Positions 25,412 through 34,614 of a stretch of 64,000 nt of DNA are shown piece after piece (within the stretch, counting starts at the first letter, position 1; each line of letters begins with the position of its first letter). Source of the stretch: Actinokineospora auranticolor (GTDB lineage Bacteria > Actinomycetota > Actinomycetes > Mycobacteriales > Pseudonocardiaceae); NCBI RefSeq assembly GCF_002934265.1, contig NZ_PTIX01000004.1:434001-498000 (forward strand), given 5' to 3'. The notes below the pieces were generated by a model that did not search any database, was not told where the DNA came from, and saw nothing but the letters and a program-made list of their open reading frames with translations. The position numbers and the translations under genes are program-made.

Positions 25412-26395
25412 TCAGACCCTGGGCAGGAACCGGGTGATCGAGGCCATGTCCAACGGGTCCACCGACTCCGGGGCGTCCTCAAGCGACTCGTCGAGACCCC
25501 GGCGCAGGGCCGACTCGTCCAGTTCGGATCCGATCACCACCAACTCGTTGCGCCGCTTGGCCTCCGGTGCCGCCGCGAGCCACACCGCCTTGCCGACCGT
25601 CTGCACCAGGTACGGCTCCTCGAAGCCCGGCACCCCGAAGTGCGCGAAACCCTTCATCCGGTAGACACCCGCGGGCCGCTCCGCCAGGAACCGGGCGAAG
25701 CGCAACGGGTTCATCGGGCGCGGGTCGGCGAACTCGACGCTCGAGTAGCCCGCGTGCACGTGCTCCTCGTGCGGCAGCAGGTCGTCCAGCGTCAACTGGC
25801 GCACCTCCGGCTCCACCCGGGCCACGCGGTCGAACAGCAGACCCGGGTCCACCCGCCCGTACTCGGTCGGCACCACCGGGACGCCGCCCGCCAGGTCCCG
25901 CACCAGCTCCAGCACGCCATCCGCCGCGCGGTCGACCTTGTTCAGCAGCACCAGGTCCGCCTGCTTGATGTGCCGGTCCAGCTGCGGGTGCCGCTCCCGG
26001 GTCGCCGGGAACTCCGCCGCGTCGACCACCTCGACCAGCCCGCCGTAGCGGATGTGCGGGTTCTCGCTCGCCAGCACCAGCCGCACCATCGCGGGTGGCT
26101 CGGCGAGCCCGCTGGCCTCCACCACGATCACGTCCACCGGCCCGTCCGGGCGCGCTATGCGGTCGAGCATCGCGTCCAGGTCGGCCGCGTCGACCGCGCA
26201 GCACAGGCAGCCGTTGCCGAGGGTCACCATGGAGTCGACCTGCGCGGCCACGGTCATCGCGTCGATGTTGACCTTGCCGAAGTCGTTGACCACGACACCG
26301 ATGCGCAGACCGCCCGCGGTGCGCAGGAGGTGGTTGAGGAGGGTTGTCTTGCCGGAGCCGAGGAAGCCCGCGACCACTACGACCGGGATGTGCAC
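25412..26395 (-). CDS. COG0523 (G3E) GTPase, CobW-like
   Basis: A 327-residue P-loop GTPase of the COG0523 metal-chaperone family. Walker A is GFLGSGKTTLLN (about 10-21). The metal-binding CxCC motif is Cys63-Leu-Cys65-Cys66 in GNGCLCCAV. Other marks are VIVVEASGLAEP, the base-specificity LLNKVD, and the C-terminal CobW_C domain (YRMKGFAHFGVPG). I placed the start at GTG 26395 because homologues begin just before IPVVVVAGF. Members insert zinc, cobalt or nickel into targets and are often under Zur control; no Zur box is seen here, so metal identity is inference. Confidence 0.88.
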   Translation of the reverse strand: MHIPVVVVAGFLGSGKTTLLNHLLRTAGGLRIGVVVNDFGKVNIDAMTVAAQVDSMVTLGNGCLCCAVDAADLDAMLDRIARPDGPVDVIVVEASGLAEPPAMVRLVLASENPHIRYGGLVEVVDAAEFPATRERHPQLDRHIKQADLVLLNKVDRAADGVLELVRDLAGGVPVVPTEYGRVDPGLLFDRVARVEPEVRQLTLDDLLPHEEHVHAGYSSVEFADPRPMNPLRFARFLAERPAGVYRMKGFAHFGVPGFEEPYLVQTVGKAVWLAAAPEAKRRNELVVIGSELDESALRRGLDESLEDAPESVDPLDMASITRFLPRV

Positions 26396-26611
26396 GCGCC
26401 GAGGGTAGTGAACCCGGATGATCTCCGCTGGGCCGCTACGGGGGGTGGCCCCCGCCGGACGTCCCGACCCGGCGGGGGCCATCACCCCCAGTTCCCCCGC
26501 TGACCGATCCCCCAATCGACCTGACGACAACGCTAGGCACCCGGCCCCCGGCGGTCATCACGCCGGGGGATGAGGTCCGCGTCCGACCTTCGGGGGAGCC
26601 CGCCGGGGCGG

Positions 26612-27112
26612 TCAGTCCACTTTGGTCGACACCTGGTCGAAGTAGGTGGCCACCACCGTCGTGTGCAGCGGAAACGCCAGGGTGGTCGGTTCGCGCACCA
26701 GCTCCCAGCCGGTGGTCTCGTCGGTCGGGGTGGACGGCGGCAGCGCCGACCCGGCCACCGCGGGGGCCAAGCCGAACACGAGCAGCGTGCCGTCTGGGGC
26801 GCTCAACGCGTCGAACAGCCGGACGGCGGCCGGGTCGACCTCGATGCCCGCCTCCTCGCGCAGCTCCCGCGCGGCCGCGGCCTGCCAGGACTCACCCAGA
26901 TCGATGAAGCCGCCGGGCAGGGCGAGCGCACCGCGCCGGGGCTCGACGTCGCGGCGGACGACCAGCAGCCCGTCGTCGACCGGCAGCAGCAGGACGGCGA
27001 CCGGCACGGGGTTGAGGTAGGAGGTCTGCCCGCACCCGGCGCACCGGCGCGGCCACGGCAGGTCGGTGGGGTACGCGGTGCCGCAGTACGCGCAGTGGGA
27101 GTTCTTCGTCAT
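26612..27112 (-). CDS. NUDIX hydrolase with N-terminal zinc ribbon
   Basis: A 166-residue protein. The N-terminal zinc ribbon has two CxxC pairs (CAYCGTAYP and CAGCGQ). The NUDIX box follows: GGFIDLGESWQAAAARELREEAGIE, which fits GX5EX7REUXEEXGU. The arrangement resembles NudC-like or ADP-ribose/NADH pyrophosphatases, although the chain is short for NudC. It hydrolyses a nucleoside diphosphate derivative; which one is unknown. It lies 11 bp downstream of the OsmC gene on the same strand, so the two are probably cotranscribed. Confidence 0.88.
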   Translation of the reverse strand: MTKNSHCAYCGTAYPTDLPWPRRCAGCGQTSYLNPVPVAVLLLPVDDGLLVVRRDVEPRRGALALPGGFIDLGESWQAAAARELREEAGIEVDPAAVRLFDALSAPDGTLLVFGLAPAVAGSALPPSTPTDETTGWELVREPTTLAFPLHTTVVATYFDQVSTKVD

Positions 27113-27123
27113 GCGGTGATGAT

Positions 27124-27522
27124 CTACCAGTTGTGGACTGTCTCCACCGTTGTGGGCTGCTTGAGGGTGCGGGTGACCGTGCACAGCGCCTCCACCGCCC
27201 GGGTGACGACGTCGAGCAGCTCCGCCCGCGCGGCGTCGTCCAACCCGGACGCGTCCAGTTCGACGTCGAGGCGCACGCCGTCGAGCTGGTGGGCGCCGTC
27301 GGGGCGCACGTCGGTGGCGTCCACGGCCAGGCCACCGCCCGTGCGCCGCAGCACCAGCTGCTCGGCGGTCACCCCGACGCAGGTCGCGGCGGCGGCCAGC
27401 AGCAACTCGACCGGGCTGAACACCCCGTCCTGCCCGGCCCGCCCCACCTCGACGCTCGCACCCCGGTCGTTGGTGGCGGTGAACACGTGCGCACCGGTGC
27501 GCCGCGTGCGAACGGTGGTCAT
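27124..27522 (-). CDS. OsmC family protein
   Basis: A 132-residue OsmC/Ohr-fold protein. The two conserved cysteines are Cys48 (AAAATCVGVT) and Cys114 (EALCTVTRTL), with GRAGQDGVFSPVELLLAA in front. OsmC proteins reduce organic hydroperoxides through these thiols. GGAGAGG upstream supports ATG 27522. First gene of a probable pair with the NUDIX hydrolase. Confidence 0.87.
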   Translation of the reverse strand: MTTVRTRRTGAHVFTATNDRGASVEVGRAGQDGVFSPVELLLAAAATCVGVTAEQLVLRRTGGGLAVDATDVRPDGAHQLDGVRLDVELDASGLDDAARAELLDVVTRAVEALCTVTRTLKQPTTVETVHNW

Positions 27523-27656
27523 GTCGAACCCCTCTCCGCCGCCGGTCGCGGCGCGCCGGTGGGGGAGATCGGGGCTCCCTCCACATGCGCCGAGGTTATC
27601 CACAGCCCCGAGCCGACCCCGGCCACCCGCCTGCCGCCGCGCTTGGGCTTGGCATC

Positions 27657-27683
27657 AGGGGTTCCCCCTGGGCGGGGACCCCT
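27657..27683 (+). repeat. Dispersed palindrome, copy 2
   Basis: AGGGGTTCCCCC (27657-27668) pairs with GGGGACCCCT (27674-27683), then CTCGCG. A DnaA-box-like TTATCCACA lies at about 27596. Same design as the copies at 1278 and 49135. Confidence 0.75.
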
Positions 27684-27736
27684 CGCGCCTGGACCTGGCC
27701 AGGTGGAGCCCCGGCTCGGAGGTGCGCCGCGTCGGG

Positions 27737-28444
27737 TCAGGCGTCGAGCAGCTCGCGCAGGGCGCGGACCCGGGTCGAGTCGACCGGGCTGTCCCAGCTG
27801 TCCCGGACCAGGCCGCCCGCGTGGATCGCGGTGACGCCGATCGAGCGCAGGCCCGGCACGTGCGCGTGCTTGAGCCCGCCACCGGCCAGCAGCCGCACGC
27901 CGCACTCGCGCCAGTCGTCGCGGGCGGCGAGGCGGGGGAGGCCGTCCTCCAGCCCGCGCGCGGAACCGGCGGTGAGCACGGTGTCCAGGCCGGGGAGGCC
28001 GCGCAGGTCGGCCCAGGCGCGCTCGGTGTCGGCGGCGTGGTCGACCGCGCGGTGGAAGGTCCACGGGCAGCCGTCCAGTGACTCGACCACGACCCGGGTC
28101 GCCTCCAGGTCCACGTGCCCGTCCTCGGTGAGGAAGCCGAGGACGAACTCCTCGGCGCCCGCCGCGCGCAGCTCGGCGACCACGGCCAGCAGCCTGGCCA
28201 GCTCGTCGGCGTCGGCGGTGAAGCCGTCCGTGCCGCGCACCATGATGCGCAGCGGGATGTCCACGGCGGCCCGCATCTCGGCCACCAGCTCCGGCCTCGG
28301 GGTCAGCCCGTCCCGGTCCATCTCGGCGACGACCTCGATCCGGTCGGCGCCGCCGTCCTGCGCGGCCACCGCGTCGGCGACGGTCAGGGCGATGATCTCC
28401 AGCAAACCGCTCTGCGGCGGCGAAACGGTCACGGCGCCCATCAT
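27737..28444 (-). CDS. cutC: CutC family protein
   Basis: A 235-residue TIM-barrel protein of the CutC family: LEIIALTVADAVAAQDGGADRIEVVAEMDRDGLTP, PLRIMVRGTDGF, EEFVLGFLTEDGHVDLEATR, WTFHRAVDHAADTERAW, VLTAGSARGLEDGLPRL, VRLLAGGGLKHAHV. CutC was named for copper homeostasis in E. coli, but a metal role is poorly supported and the enzymatic reaction is unknown. The tandem ATGATG at 28444/28441 follows a G-rich stretch. Two DasR-like palindromes lie 98 and 209 bp upstream of the start, hinting at a role in amino-sugar metabolism. Confidence 0.88.
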   Translation of the reverse strand: MMGAVTVSPPQSGLLEIIALTVADAVAAQDGGADRIEVVAEMDRDGLTPRPELVAEMRAAVDIPLRIMVRGTDGFTADADELARLLAVVAELRAAGAEEFVLGFLTEDGHVDLEATRVVVESLDGCPWTFHRAVDHAADTERAWADLRGLPGLDTVLTAGSARGLEDGLPRLAARDDWRECGVRLLAGGGLKHAHVPGLRSIGVTAIHAGGLVRDSWDSPVDSTRVRALRELLDA

Positions 28445-28540
28445 CCGGCCCCCACCGGTCGCCGCGACGCCCAGGGTCGAAAAATCCCACCACGTGGTTG
28501 GCTTTCCGCGCACCCGGACCACGACCCCCTACCGGGAAAG

Positions 28541-28554
28541 GTGGTCCAGACCAC
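28541..28554. promoter_or_regulatory. DasR-like operator 1 upstream of cutC
   Basis: GTGGTCCAGACCAC, a 14-bp inverted repeat around a central A/G step, differs at one core position from the Streptomyces dre core TGGTCTAGACCA. 97 bp upstream of the cutC start. Confidence 0.65.
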
Positions 28555-28652
28555 ATAATACATAGCCATAGCGCCCACGATCCTCCTGTGCGACACCGGT
28601 TCCAGCCCATCGGCATGGGCAAGGAATGGTGTACCACGAATGATCTCGAATA

Positions 28653-28666
28653 GTGGTCCAGACCAC
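28653..28666. promoter_or_regulatory. DasR-like operator 2 upstream of cutC
   Basis: Second GTGGTCCAGACCAC, 112 bp from the first and in the same orientation, again followed by ATA. Two sites could allow cooperative or looped repression of one or both divergent promoters. Confidence 0.65.
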
Positions 28667-28905
28667 ATATCTGTTAGCGTTCGTGAACTGAACAGCGCTG
28701 CTTTTCGGGTGTTATCCACATGGGCCGGACGGTCCACGGTCGAGTGGTGTTTATCCCGGCTCGGACGGCGCGGGCCGACCGGTCGCTCACGGAGCGTGTG
28801 GTGTACATAGCAGTTCGTGCTTGACCGCGAAAGGGGCGGCACGGGTGTCACCCGGTCTGGTGACATTGGTCCGCTATTCCCGCGTCCGGGGAGTACGAAG
28901 GGCGC

Positions 28906-29865
28906 GTGACACCGGACGAGATGGACCGGATCGCCGCCGCGTGGGCGCCGGTCGAGGAACGCGACACCGCGCTCGAGTGGCTGGTCGAGCCGATGCGCGC
29001 CTTCGTCCACGAGATCGGCGAGCCGCCCCGCCTGGGCGAGTACCTGGACATCGTCGCCTGGTCGATGCCGGGCATCGAGGAGTTGGAGTTCCTGCCGACC
29101 CCGGTGCCGCTGCGCGCGACCCTGGTTGGCGGTGTCGACTACGGCTACCGGTGCGCCGAGCGCGTGCGGGGCCGCGTCGCCGAACTGGGTGACGTCGCGT
29201 TCGCCGAGACGACCGAGTGGCTGACCGCCATGATCCGCGGCCTGCACCCGCACAGCGACGGCGTGCTCCCCGTCGACATCGTGGCGAAAGGCCTGCTCAA
29301 CGCGCTCCAGGCCGGGGAGGTGGCGTTCGCCGACGTCGAGGCCAAGGACGTGGCCGCGCTGTCGGTCGACCTGCCGGTCCGCGTCCCCCGCCCTCGTCCG
29401 GGTGACGTGCTGGCGATCCCGGGTGAAGCGGGTCACCACCTGGCCGTAGTCCTGGCCACGGGGCTCGGGGATGTGGTCCTCGGCCTGCTAGCGGGCGCCC
29501 ATCCGACCCCGGAACTCGGCGACCCCACCACTCAGCGTCCTCGCCGCGTCCCCGTCCGGGTGATCCACGACGCCATCGCCGAGGGGCGCTGGCCGACGGT
29601 CGCGCACGAGGAGTCACTGCTCGCGCTGTTCCCCGACCCCGTGGCCGACTACGTCCCGGCCCGGCTGCCCTCGGGCCAGCGCCACGGGGAGTGGGGCGCC
29701 CGCGTCGGCCGGGACCAACTCCCGGTGCTCATCGGGGAAGCGGAGGCCGAGGCCATCGGGCTGCTGGACGGCACCCACCAGGACTGCTACCTCGACAAGC
29801 ATTTCGTGGAATTGCTCAACAAGGGCCGCTTCGACCGCGGCCCGCTCCCCGGCCAGTTCACCTGA
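28906..29865 (+). CDS. Hypothetical protein
   Basis: A 319-residue soluble acidic protein without signal peptide or membrane segment. The N-terminal half is helical (ALEWLVEPMRAFVHEIGEPPRLGEYLDIVAWSMPGIEEL). The middle has a beta motif VPRPRPGDVLAIPGEAGHHLAVVLA, which resembles the immunity-protein-26 type opening, but the match is weak. The C-terminus (LDKHFVELLNKGRFDRGPLPGQF) is unrecognised. Coding is supported by codon bias. It is divergent from cutC across the twin operators. Confidence 0.7.
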   Translation: MTPDEMDRIAAAWAPVEERDTALEWLVEPMRAFVHEIGEPPRLGEYLDIVAWSMPGIEELEFLPTPVPLRATLVGGVDYGYRCAERVRGRVAELGDVAFAETTEWLTAMIRGLHPHSDGVLPVDIVAKGLLNALQAGEVAFADVEAKDVAALSVDLPVRVPRPRPGDVLAIPGEAGHHLAVVLATGLGDVVLGLLAGAHPTPELGDPTTQRPRRVPVRVIHDAIAEGRWPTVAHEESLLALFPDPVADYVPARLPSGQRHGEWGARVGRDQLPVLIGEAEAEAIGLLDGTHQDCYLDKHFVELLNKGRFDRGPLPGQFT

Positions 29866-29938
29866 CCGTCCGCTATGGACCGAATACCCCACCCGATGGG
29901 CTGGCCGGGTGGGGCCGGTCGACCCCACCCGGCGCTCG

Positions 29939-31000
29939 TCAGTGTCCCAAGTGGAGTTTCGCGATCCGGCCCTTGGTGCCGGAGGCCCAGCAGGCGCCGT
30001 CGGCGGCGCAGTCGACCGTGTCGAAGCTGCCCGTGTCGAACTGGCGCCAGTGCCTGCCGCTGTCGAGGGTGTAGTCGCTGCCCGACGGGCCGACGGCGAT
30101 GGCGGCGCCCGGCAGGAACGGGTGCCAGGTGACCCCGGAGCGGTAGCCGGTCGGGGCGGTGCTCGGCTTCTGCCACGTCTTCCCGCCGTCGCGGGTGGTG
30201 GCGAGGGCGTCGACGGCGGTGTCGGGTTTGCCGTAGTCGCCGCCGACGGCGATGCCCGTGCGGCGGTCGCGGAACGCGGTGGCGAACACGCCCGCGCTGG
30301 CGCCGCTGGCCAGCACGGTGTCGCTGACGGTCCAGCTCCGGCCGCGGTCGGACGAGTGGAACACCCGCGCCTTCGCGCCGCCGCCGGTCGCGATCCACGC
30401 GTCGCGCGGGCCGGACGTGGTCACGCACTGCCCGCTGGCGGCGAAGGCGAACTCGCCCTCGAGCGCGGCGGGAACCCGGTCGGACGGGTTCGGCCGCCAC
30501 GACCGGCCGCCGTCCGAAGTGGACAGGATGCGGAACTTGCCGTCGACCGGGTCGCTGAGCGCGAGGCCGTGGTCGCGGTCGAAGAAGGCCAGGCAGTCGT
30601 AGAACGCCGTCGGCTCCGCGTTGCGGAACGCCTCGGTCCAGGTGGTTCCGCCATCACCGGTGCGGAAGATGCGCGACTGGTCGCCGGGGCCGATGCTCAG
30701 CACCACGGCGGTGCGCGAGTCGAACGCCTCGACGTCGCGCAGCTCCAGCTTCTCGGTCCCGGGCGGCGTCGACCGCTGCCACTCGCGCCCGCCGTTGGTG
30801 GTGCGCAGCACGGTGCCGCCCGTCCCGCTGGCCCACGCCACCCGGTCGCTGACGGCGGACAGGCCGCGGAACTGGGCCTCGGTGCCGGTGGTGGACAGCC
30901 GCCAGCTCACGGTCGGCGGGTGCCCGGTGGCGGACGCGGCGCCGGGTAAGGCGGCCGAGCCCACCACGACGAGCGCGGCGATGATCAGGGATCGCTTCAT
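29939..31000 (-). CDS. Secreted BNR-repeat (Ycf48/sialidase-like) beta-propeller protein
   Basis: A 353-residue exported protein with a signal peptide of about 25 residues (MKRSLIIAALVVVGSAALPGAASA). The mature part has repeated BNR blocks: TTNGGREWQRS, RTGDGGTTWTEA, STSDGGRSWRPN, HSSDRGRSWTVS, TTRDGGKTWQKP and LDSGRHWRQF, spaced as in a beta-propeller. The family includes Ycf48-like assembly factors and glycosidase-like propellers; catalytic residues of sialidase are not evident. Function is unknown. Divergent from the flavoprotein at 31063. Confidence 0.85.
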   Translation of the reverse strand: MKRSLIIAALVVVGSAALPGAASATGHPPTVSWRLSTTGTEAQFRGLSAVSDRVAWASGTGGTVLRTTNGGREWQRSTPPGTEKLELRDVEAFDSRTAVVLSIGPGDQSRIFRTGDGGTTWTEAFRNAEPTAFYDCLAFFDRDHGLALSDPVDGKFRILSTSDGGRSWRPNPSDRVPAALEGEFAFAASGQCVTTSGPRDAWIATGGGAKARVFHSSDRGRSWTVSDTVLASGASAGVFATAFRDRRTGIAVGGDYGKPDTAVDALATTRDGGKTWQKPSTAPTGYRSGVTWHPFLPGAAIAVGPSGSDYTLDSGRHWRQFDTGSFDTVDCAADGACWASGTKGRIAKLHLGH

Positions 31001-31062
31001 GATCCGGACACTAGTGCCTGATGACCGCGGTGTGACCCAGCCGACGGAAGCCCATCCGGGCG

Positions 31063-32124
31063 ATGGGTGTTGCACCGGGTGTGGACGTGGTCGTGATCGG
31101 TGCCGGGCAGGCGGGGTTGTCCGCGGCGTACTTCCTGCGGCGGGCCGGGTTGGAGTTCGTCGTGCTCGACGCCAACCCCGGCCCCGGCGGTGCGTGGCGG
31201 CACCGCTGGCCGTCGCTGCGCCTGGGGCGGGTGCACGGTATTCACGACCTGCCCGGTCTCGCGCTGCCGAGCGCCGACCCGACCAGGCCCGCGTCGGAGG
31301 TGGTGGCGGACTACTTCGCCGACTACGAGCGCGAGTTCGACATCCCGGTACTACGACCCGTCGCGGTTCGTGCCGTACGGGAGGCTGGTGCGGACCTCGT
31401 AGTGGAAGCCGATGGCGCGGTCTGGACCACCCGAGCCGTGGTTAACGCCACCGGCACCTGGGACAAGCCGTTCTGGCCGCACTACCCCGGCCGGTTCGAC
31501 GGCAGGCAGCTGCACACCGCCGGCTACCGCGGCCCGGAGGAGTTCGAGGGCAAGCGCGTGGTCGTGGTCGGCGGCGGGACATCCGCCGTGCAGGCGCTGA
31601 TCGAGATCGCGGAGGTCGCCGCCGAGACGACCTGGGTGACCCGGCGCCCACCGGTGTGGCACGAGGGACCGTTCACGTCGGAGCACGGTCGCGCGGCCGT
31701 GGCCAGGGTCGACGAGGCGGTGCGGGCGGGGAAGGTACCCGCCAGCGTCGTGAGCGTCACCGGCCTTGGCCTGACCCCGGAGGTCCTGGCCGCCCAACGC
31801 CAAGGCACCCTCACCCGCCACCCGATGTTCGAGCGACTGGTGCCCGGAGGGGTGGCGTGGGCCGACGGCCGGGTGGTCGAGGCGGACACGATCCTGTGGG
31901 CCACCGGCTTCCGCCACGCCCTGGACCACCTGGCCCCCTTGGCGCTGCGCACCCACGGCGGCGGCATCGTCATGGACGGCACCCGAGTCGTCGCCGACCC
32001 CCGCGTCCACCTCGTCGGCTACGGCCCGTCCGCCAGCACGATCGGCGCCACCCGAGCAGGCCGCGCGGCCGCGACGGAACTACGCACCCTCCTGCACCCC
32101 ACGCCCGCCCACGTTGGATCTTGA
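31063..32124 (+). CDS. FAD-dependent NAD(P)-binding oxidoreductase (flavin monooxygenase-like)
   Basis: A 353-residue flavoprotein. The FAD-binding GxGxxG is VVIGAGQAGLSAAYFLRRAG (about 10-29), and the second Rossmann motif is VVVVGGGTSAVQALIEIA (about 167-184). The LRLGRVHGIHDLPG and NATGTWDKPFWP segments and the C-terminal ATGFRH motif are typical of the FMO/Baeyer-Villiger-like single-component oxygenases and related thioredoxin-reductase-like proteins. The substrate is unknown. The start could be either the ATG at 31063 or a nearby GTG. Confidence 0.85.
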   Translation: MGVAPGVDVVVIGAGQAGLSAAYFLRRAGLEFVVLDANPGPGGAWRHRWPSLRLGRVHGIHDLPGLALPSADPTRPASEVVADYFADYEREFDIPVLRPVAVRAVREAGADLVVEADGAVWTTRAVVNATGTWDKPFWPHYPGRFDGRQLHTAGYRGPEEFEGKRVVVVGGGTSAVQALIEIAEVAAETTWVTRRPPVWHEGPFTSEHGRAAVARVDEAVRAGKVPASVVSVTGLGLTPEVLAAQRQGTLTRHPMFERLVPGGVAWADGRVVEADTILWATGFRHALDHLAPLALRTHGGGIVMDGTRVVADPRVHLVGYGPSASTIGATRAGRAAATELRTLLHPTPAHVGS

Positions 32125-32543
32125 AACGGCCGGTTGTCCCCATCCGCCGGGGTCATCCACAGGAGTTCGCGACCTCTTCCGCGCGACCCCGGCCCCGATA
32201 GACTGGAGCAGGGCTGTCCCCCCAGAGGAGGGCGGGGGCTGTGCGGGGTGTGGGTGTCGCTTGATCAATATGTGGTTTGTGGCTGGAACCCGTCGATGTG
32301 GGGCATAGGTTGGATTCGTGGCGGCACAGGTTCACGGCGCTGCGAATGCCCGCGACCTGGTGGTGTCGGTGAGGATGCCCGGACGAACTTGGGCTGCTGG
32401 TGGGCTTCGGGGACGTGGTTGTGCGTTGGTCGGAGCGCGTGATCAGCAGGTGTCGTTGTGTGCTTCGAGTGCGGTTCGTGGCCGGGATTGCCTTACCCAA
32501 GCGAGAATGGGCCCGCCGTACGCGTAGAGACGGTGTTCCTGGC
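32125..32543. other. Intergenic region between convergent genes
   Basis: About 420 bp. Open frames are low-complexity (Thr/Ser/Pro or Arg/Gly) and unsupported. I see no strong hairpin, repeat or RNA gene in it. Confidence 0.45.
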
Positions 32544-33308
32544 TCAGCCGGTGAAGGGGTCCAGTTCGGGGCGCTTGGGCTGGCGGCCGTCGCCGGAGGA
32601 GCGGCCGGTGAGGCGGCGGGCGATCCACGGGCCCGCGTGTGTGCGTGCCCACTGCAGGTCGGCCTTCGCGCGGTCTCGCCAGTCCTGCGGCTGGTGGGGC
32701 AGTGCGGCGTCCCACTCGAAAGACGGCGCCACGCGCAGTGCGCGCAGGGTGGCTTCGGCGACTCGGCGGTGGCCTTCGGTGTTGAGGTGGATGCGGTCCT
32801 CCGCCCACAGCGCGGGCGAGTCGAACACCGGCGACGAGAACAGGTCGACGACCACCGCGTCGTGCTCTTCGGCCAGTCGGTCCACTACGGCCAGCAGGTG
32901 GTTGATCCGCGGCATGATCCGGGTACTCCCGCGCATCCGCCGCGAAGGGTCGGCGACGCGGAACAGCACCACCTGCTTCGCCGACGCGGCCAGGGTGCGG
33001 ACCGCGTAGGAGACCCGGGCCGTCACGGCGTTCAAGTCGCAGCCGGGGCGCATTACGTCGTTCAGGCCGCCCGCGAACGTCACCAGGTCGGGGCGCATGG
33101 CGGCGGCCGGGTCGACCTGCTCGTCGACGATCTGGCGGACCAGCTTGCCCCGCACCGCGAGGTTGGCGTACCGGAAACCCGGTGTGTCGGCGGCGAGCCG
33201 GGCGGCGACCAGGTCGGCCCAGCCGCGGCAGGTGCCGTCGGGCCGGTAGTCCGACATGCCCTCGGTGAACGAGTCGCCGACCGCGACCAGGCTGCTGTAG
33301 TGGCTCAT
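32544..33308 (-). CDS. SGNH/GDSL hydrolase family protein
   Basis: A 254-residue SGNH hydrolase. Block I is VAVGDSFTEGMSDYRPDG with the catalytic Ser in GDSF. Block III is FAGGLNDVMRPG with the Asn. Block V is WAEDRIHLNTEGHRRVAEA with the Asp-x-x-His dyad. No signal peptide, so the esterase is probably cytoplasmic. ATG 33308 gives the usual short lead before block I. The substrate is unknown. Divergent from the two-component kinase. Confidence 0.9.
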   Translation of the reverse strand: MSHYSSLVAVGDSFTEGMSDYRPDGTCRGWADLVAARLAADTPGFRYANLAVRGKLVRQIVDEQVDPAAAMRPDLVTFAGGLNDVMRPGCDLNAVTARVSYAVRTLAASAKQVVLFRVADPSRRMRGSTRIMPRINHLLAVVDRLAEEHDAVVVDLFSSPVFDSPALWAEDRIHLNTEGHRRVAEATLRALRVAPSFEWDAALPHQPQDWRDRAKADLQWARTHAGPWIARRLTGRSSGDGRQPKRPELDPFTG

Positions 33309-33369
33309 CTCGTGGCCGATCCTAGCCGGCAACTTTAGTTGCGGCCTGGGCCACCCGAAAGGTGCCGAT

Positions 33370-34614
33370 GTGCGGGTCCGGCCGCCGCGGGTCGGTAGCG
33401 TGCTGGTCGTGCGGGATCCACTGTGGCGGACCTGGCGGGAAGCCGTCCTCTACCTGTTACCGATCGCCTTCGTCGTCCCGGCGTGGGTGTTGGCCGTGAT
33501 CTGGGACGACGCGCCCGCGGGTCCGATCCGCTACGTCGACGGCCTGCTGACGCTGCTGATGGTGGCCGGGCTGGTGGTGCGCAAGTGGTACCCGGTGGTG
33601 CTGATGGCGGTCACCATCGGCACCACGGTGCTGTACCTGCTGCTCAGCTACTTCGCGACCGGCATGTGGCAGCCGCACTTCTCCGCCACCGACCCGTGGA
33701 TACCGATCACCGCGCCGATCTACGCCTACACCGTGGTCGTCTACGCGGGCGCGCTGCTGGGGCCCGCGCTGGTGTCGGTGCTGCTGGTGCTGGTGCTGCG
33801 GCCGTGGCACACGTCGGTCGAGCTGGTGCTGGGCACCGTGCTGCTGCTGGTCCTGCCCGCGCTGATCGGGCTGTACGTCCGCGCCCACCGGCGGATGGTG
33901 CAGGCGTTGACCGACCGCGCGGAGCGGGCCGAGCGCGAGCAGCACCTGCTGGCCGAGCAGGCCAGGGCGGACGAGCGTGTGCGGCTGGCGGAGGAGATGC
34001 ACGACGTCGTCACGCACCGGGTGAGCCTGATGGTGCTGCACGCCGGTGCCCTCGCCATGACCGGACCGGACGACCACACGCGCACCGCGGCGGAGGGGCT
34101 GCGGTCGGCGGGGTGCGAGGCGCTGAACGAGCTGCGCGAGCTGGTGGGGGTGCTGCGCAACGACTCGGGGGAGCGGCAGCCCCGGGAAGCGTCCGACGAA
34201 CCCGCCGAGGTGCCCGACCTGACGACGCTGGTGGCCGAGTCGGAGTCGGTGGGGGTGCCGGTGGAGCTGGTGCAGGAGGGGAACCCGGCGCTGACGTCGA
34301 CGGCGGTCGGGCGCACGGCGTACCGGGTGGTGCAGGAGTCGTTGACCAACATCCGCAAGCACGCGCCGGGGGCGCCGACGCGGGTGCACGTGCGGTACGG
34401 CGGCGACCGCGTCCGGCTGACGATCCGCAACTCGTCCGCGACGGGGACTGTCGACAGTGGTCTGTCGAGCACGGGGTCCGGGGCGGGGTTGGCGGGGCTG
34501 CGACAGCGGGTCGAGCTGGTCGGGGGGACCCTGCACGCGGGGCCGCGGCCGGGTGGTGGGTTCGAAGTGGACGCTGTGCTGCCCGCGTACGTCCCCGCGT
34601 CCGGGGGCGCGTAG
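33370..34614 (+). CDS. NarL-family sensor histidine kinase
   Basis: A 414-residue membrane kinase. Four or five transmembrane segments occupy about 25-170. The HisKA_3 dimerisation helix has the phospho-acceptor His211 in LAEEMHDVVTHRVSLMVLHAGAL. The HATPase domain follows (VVQESLTNIRKHAPG and GAGLAGLRQRVELVGG). No large extracellular sensor domain, as in DesK-like kinases of actinobacteria. Its stop TAG touches the ATG of the response regulator gene, so the pair is cotranscribed and coupled. The start is uncertain: GTG 33370 or GTG 33409. Confidence 0.92.
   Translation: MRVRPPRVGSVLVVRDPLWRTWREAVLYLLPIAFVVPAWVLAVIWDDAPAGPIRYVDGLLTLLMVAGLVVRKWYPVVLMAVTIGTTVLYLLLSYFATGMWQPHFSATDPWIPITAPIYAYTVVVYAGALLGPALVSVLLVLVLRPWHTSVELVLGTVLLLVLPALIGLYVRAHRRMVQALTDRAERAEREQHLLAEQARADERVRLAEEMHDVVTHRVSLMVLHAGALAMTGPDDHTRTAAEGLRSAGCEALNELRELVGVLRNDSGERQPREASDEPAEVPDLTTLVAESESVGVPVELVQEGNPALTSTAVGRTAYRVVQESLTNIRKHAPGAPTRVHVRYGGDRVRLTIRNSSATGTVDSGLSSTGSGAGLAGLRQRVELVGGTLHAGPRPGGGFEVDAVLPAYVPASGGA

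Larger units (their letters stand above)
28445..28905. other. Divergent regulatory region with twin palindromic operators
   Basis: About 460 bp between cutC and the hypothetical gene at 28906, clearly richer in A/T than the surroundings. It holds two copies of the 17-base word GTGGTCCAGACCACATA (28541, 28653), a TGGTGTACCA palindrome (28627-28636) and a TTATCCACA at 28712-28720. No gene supported. Confidence 0.65.
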
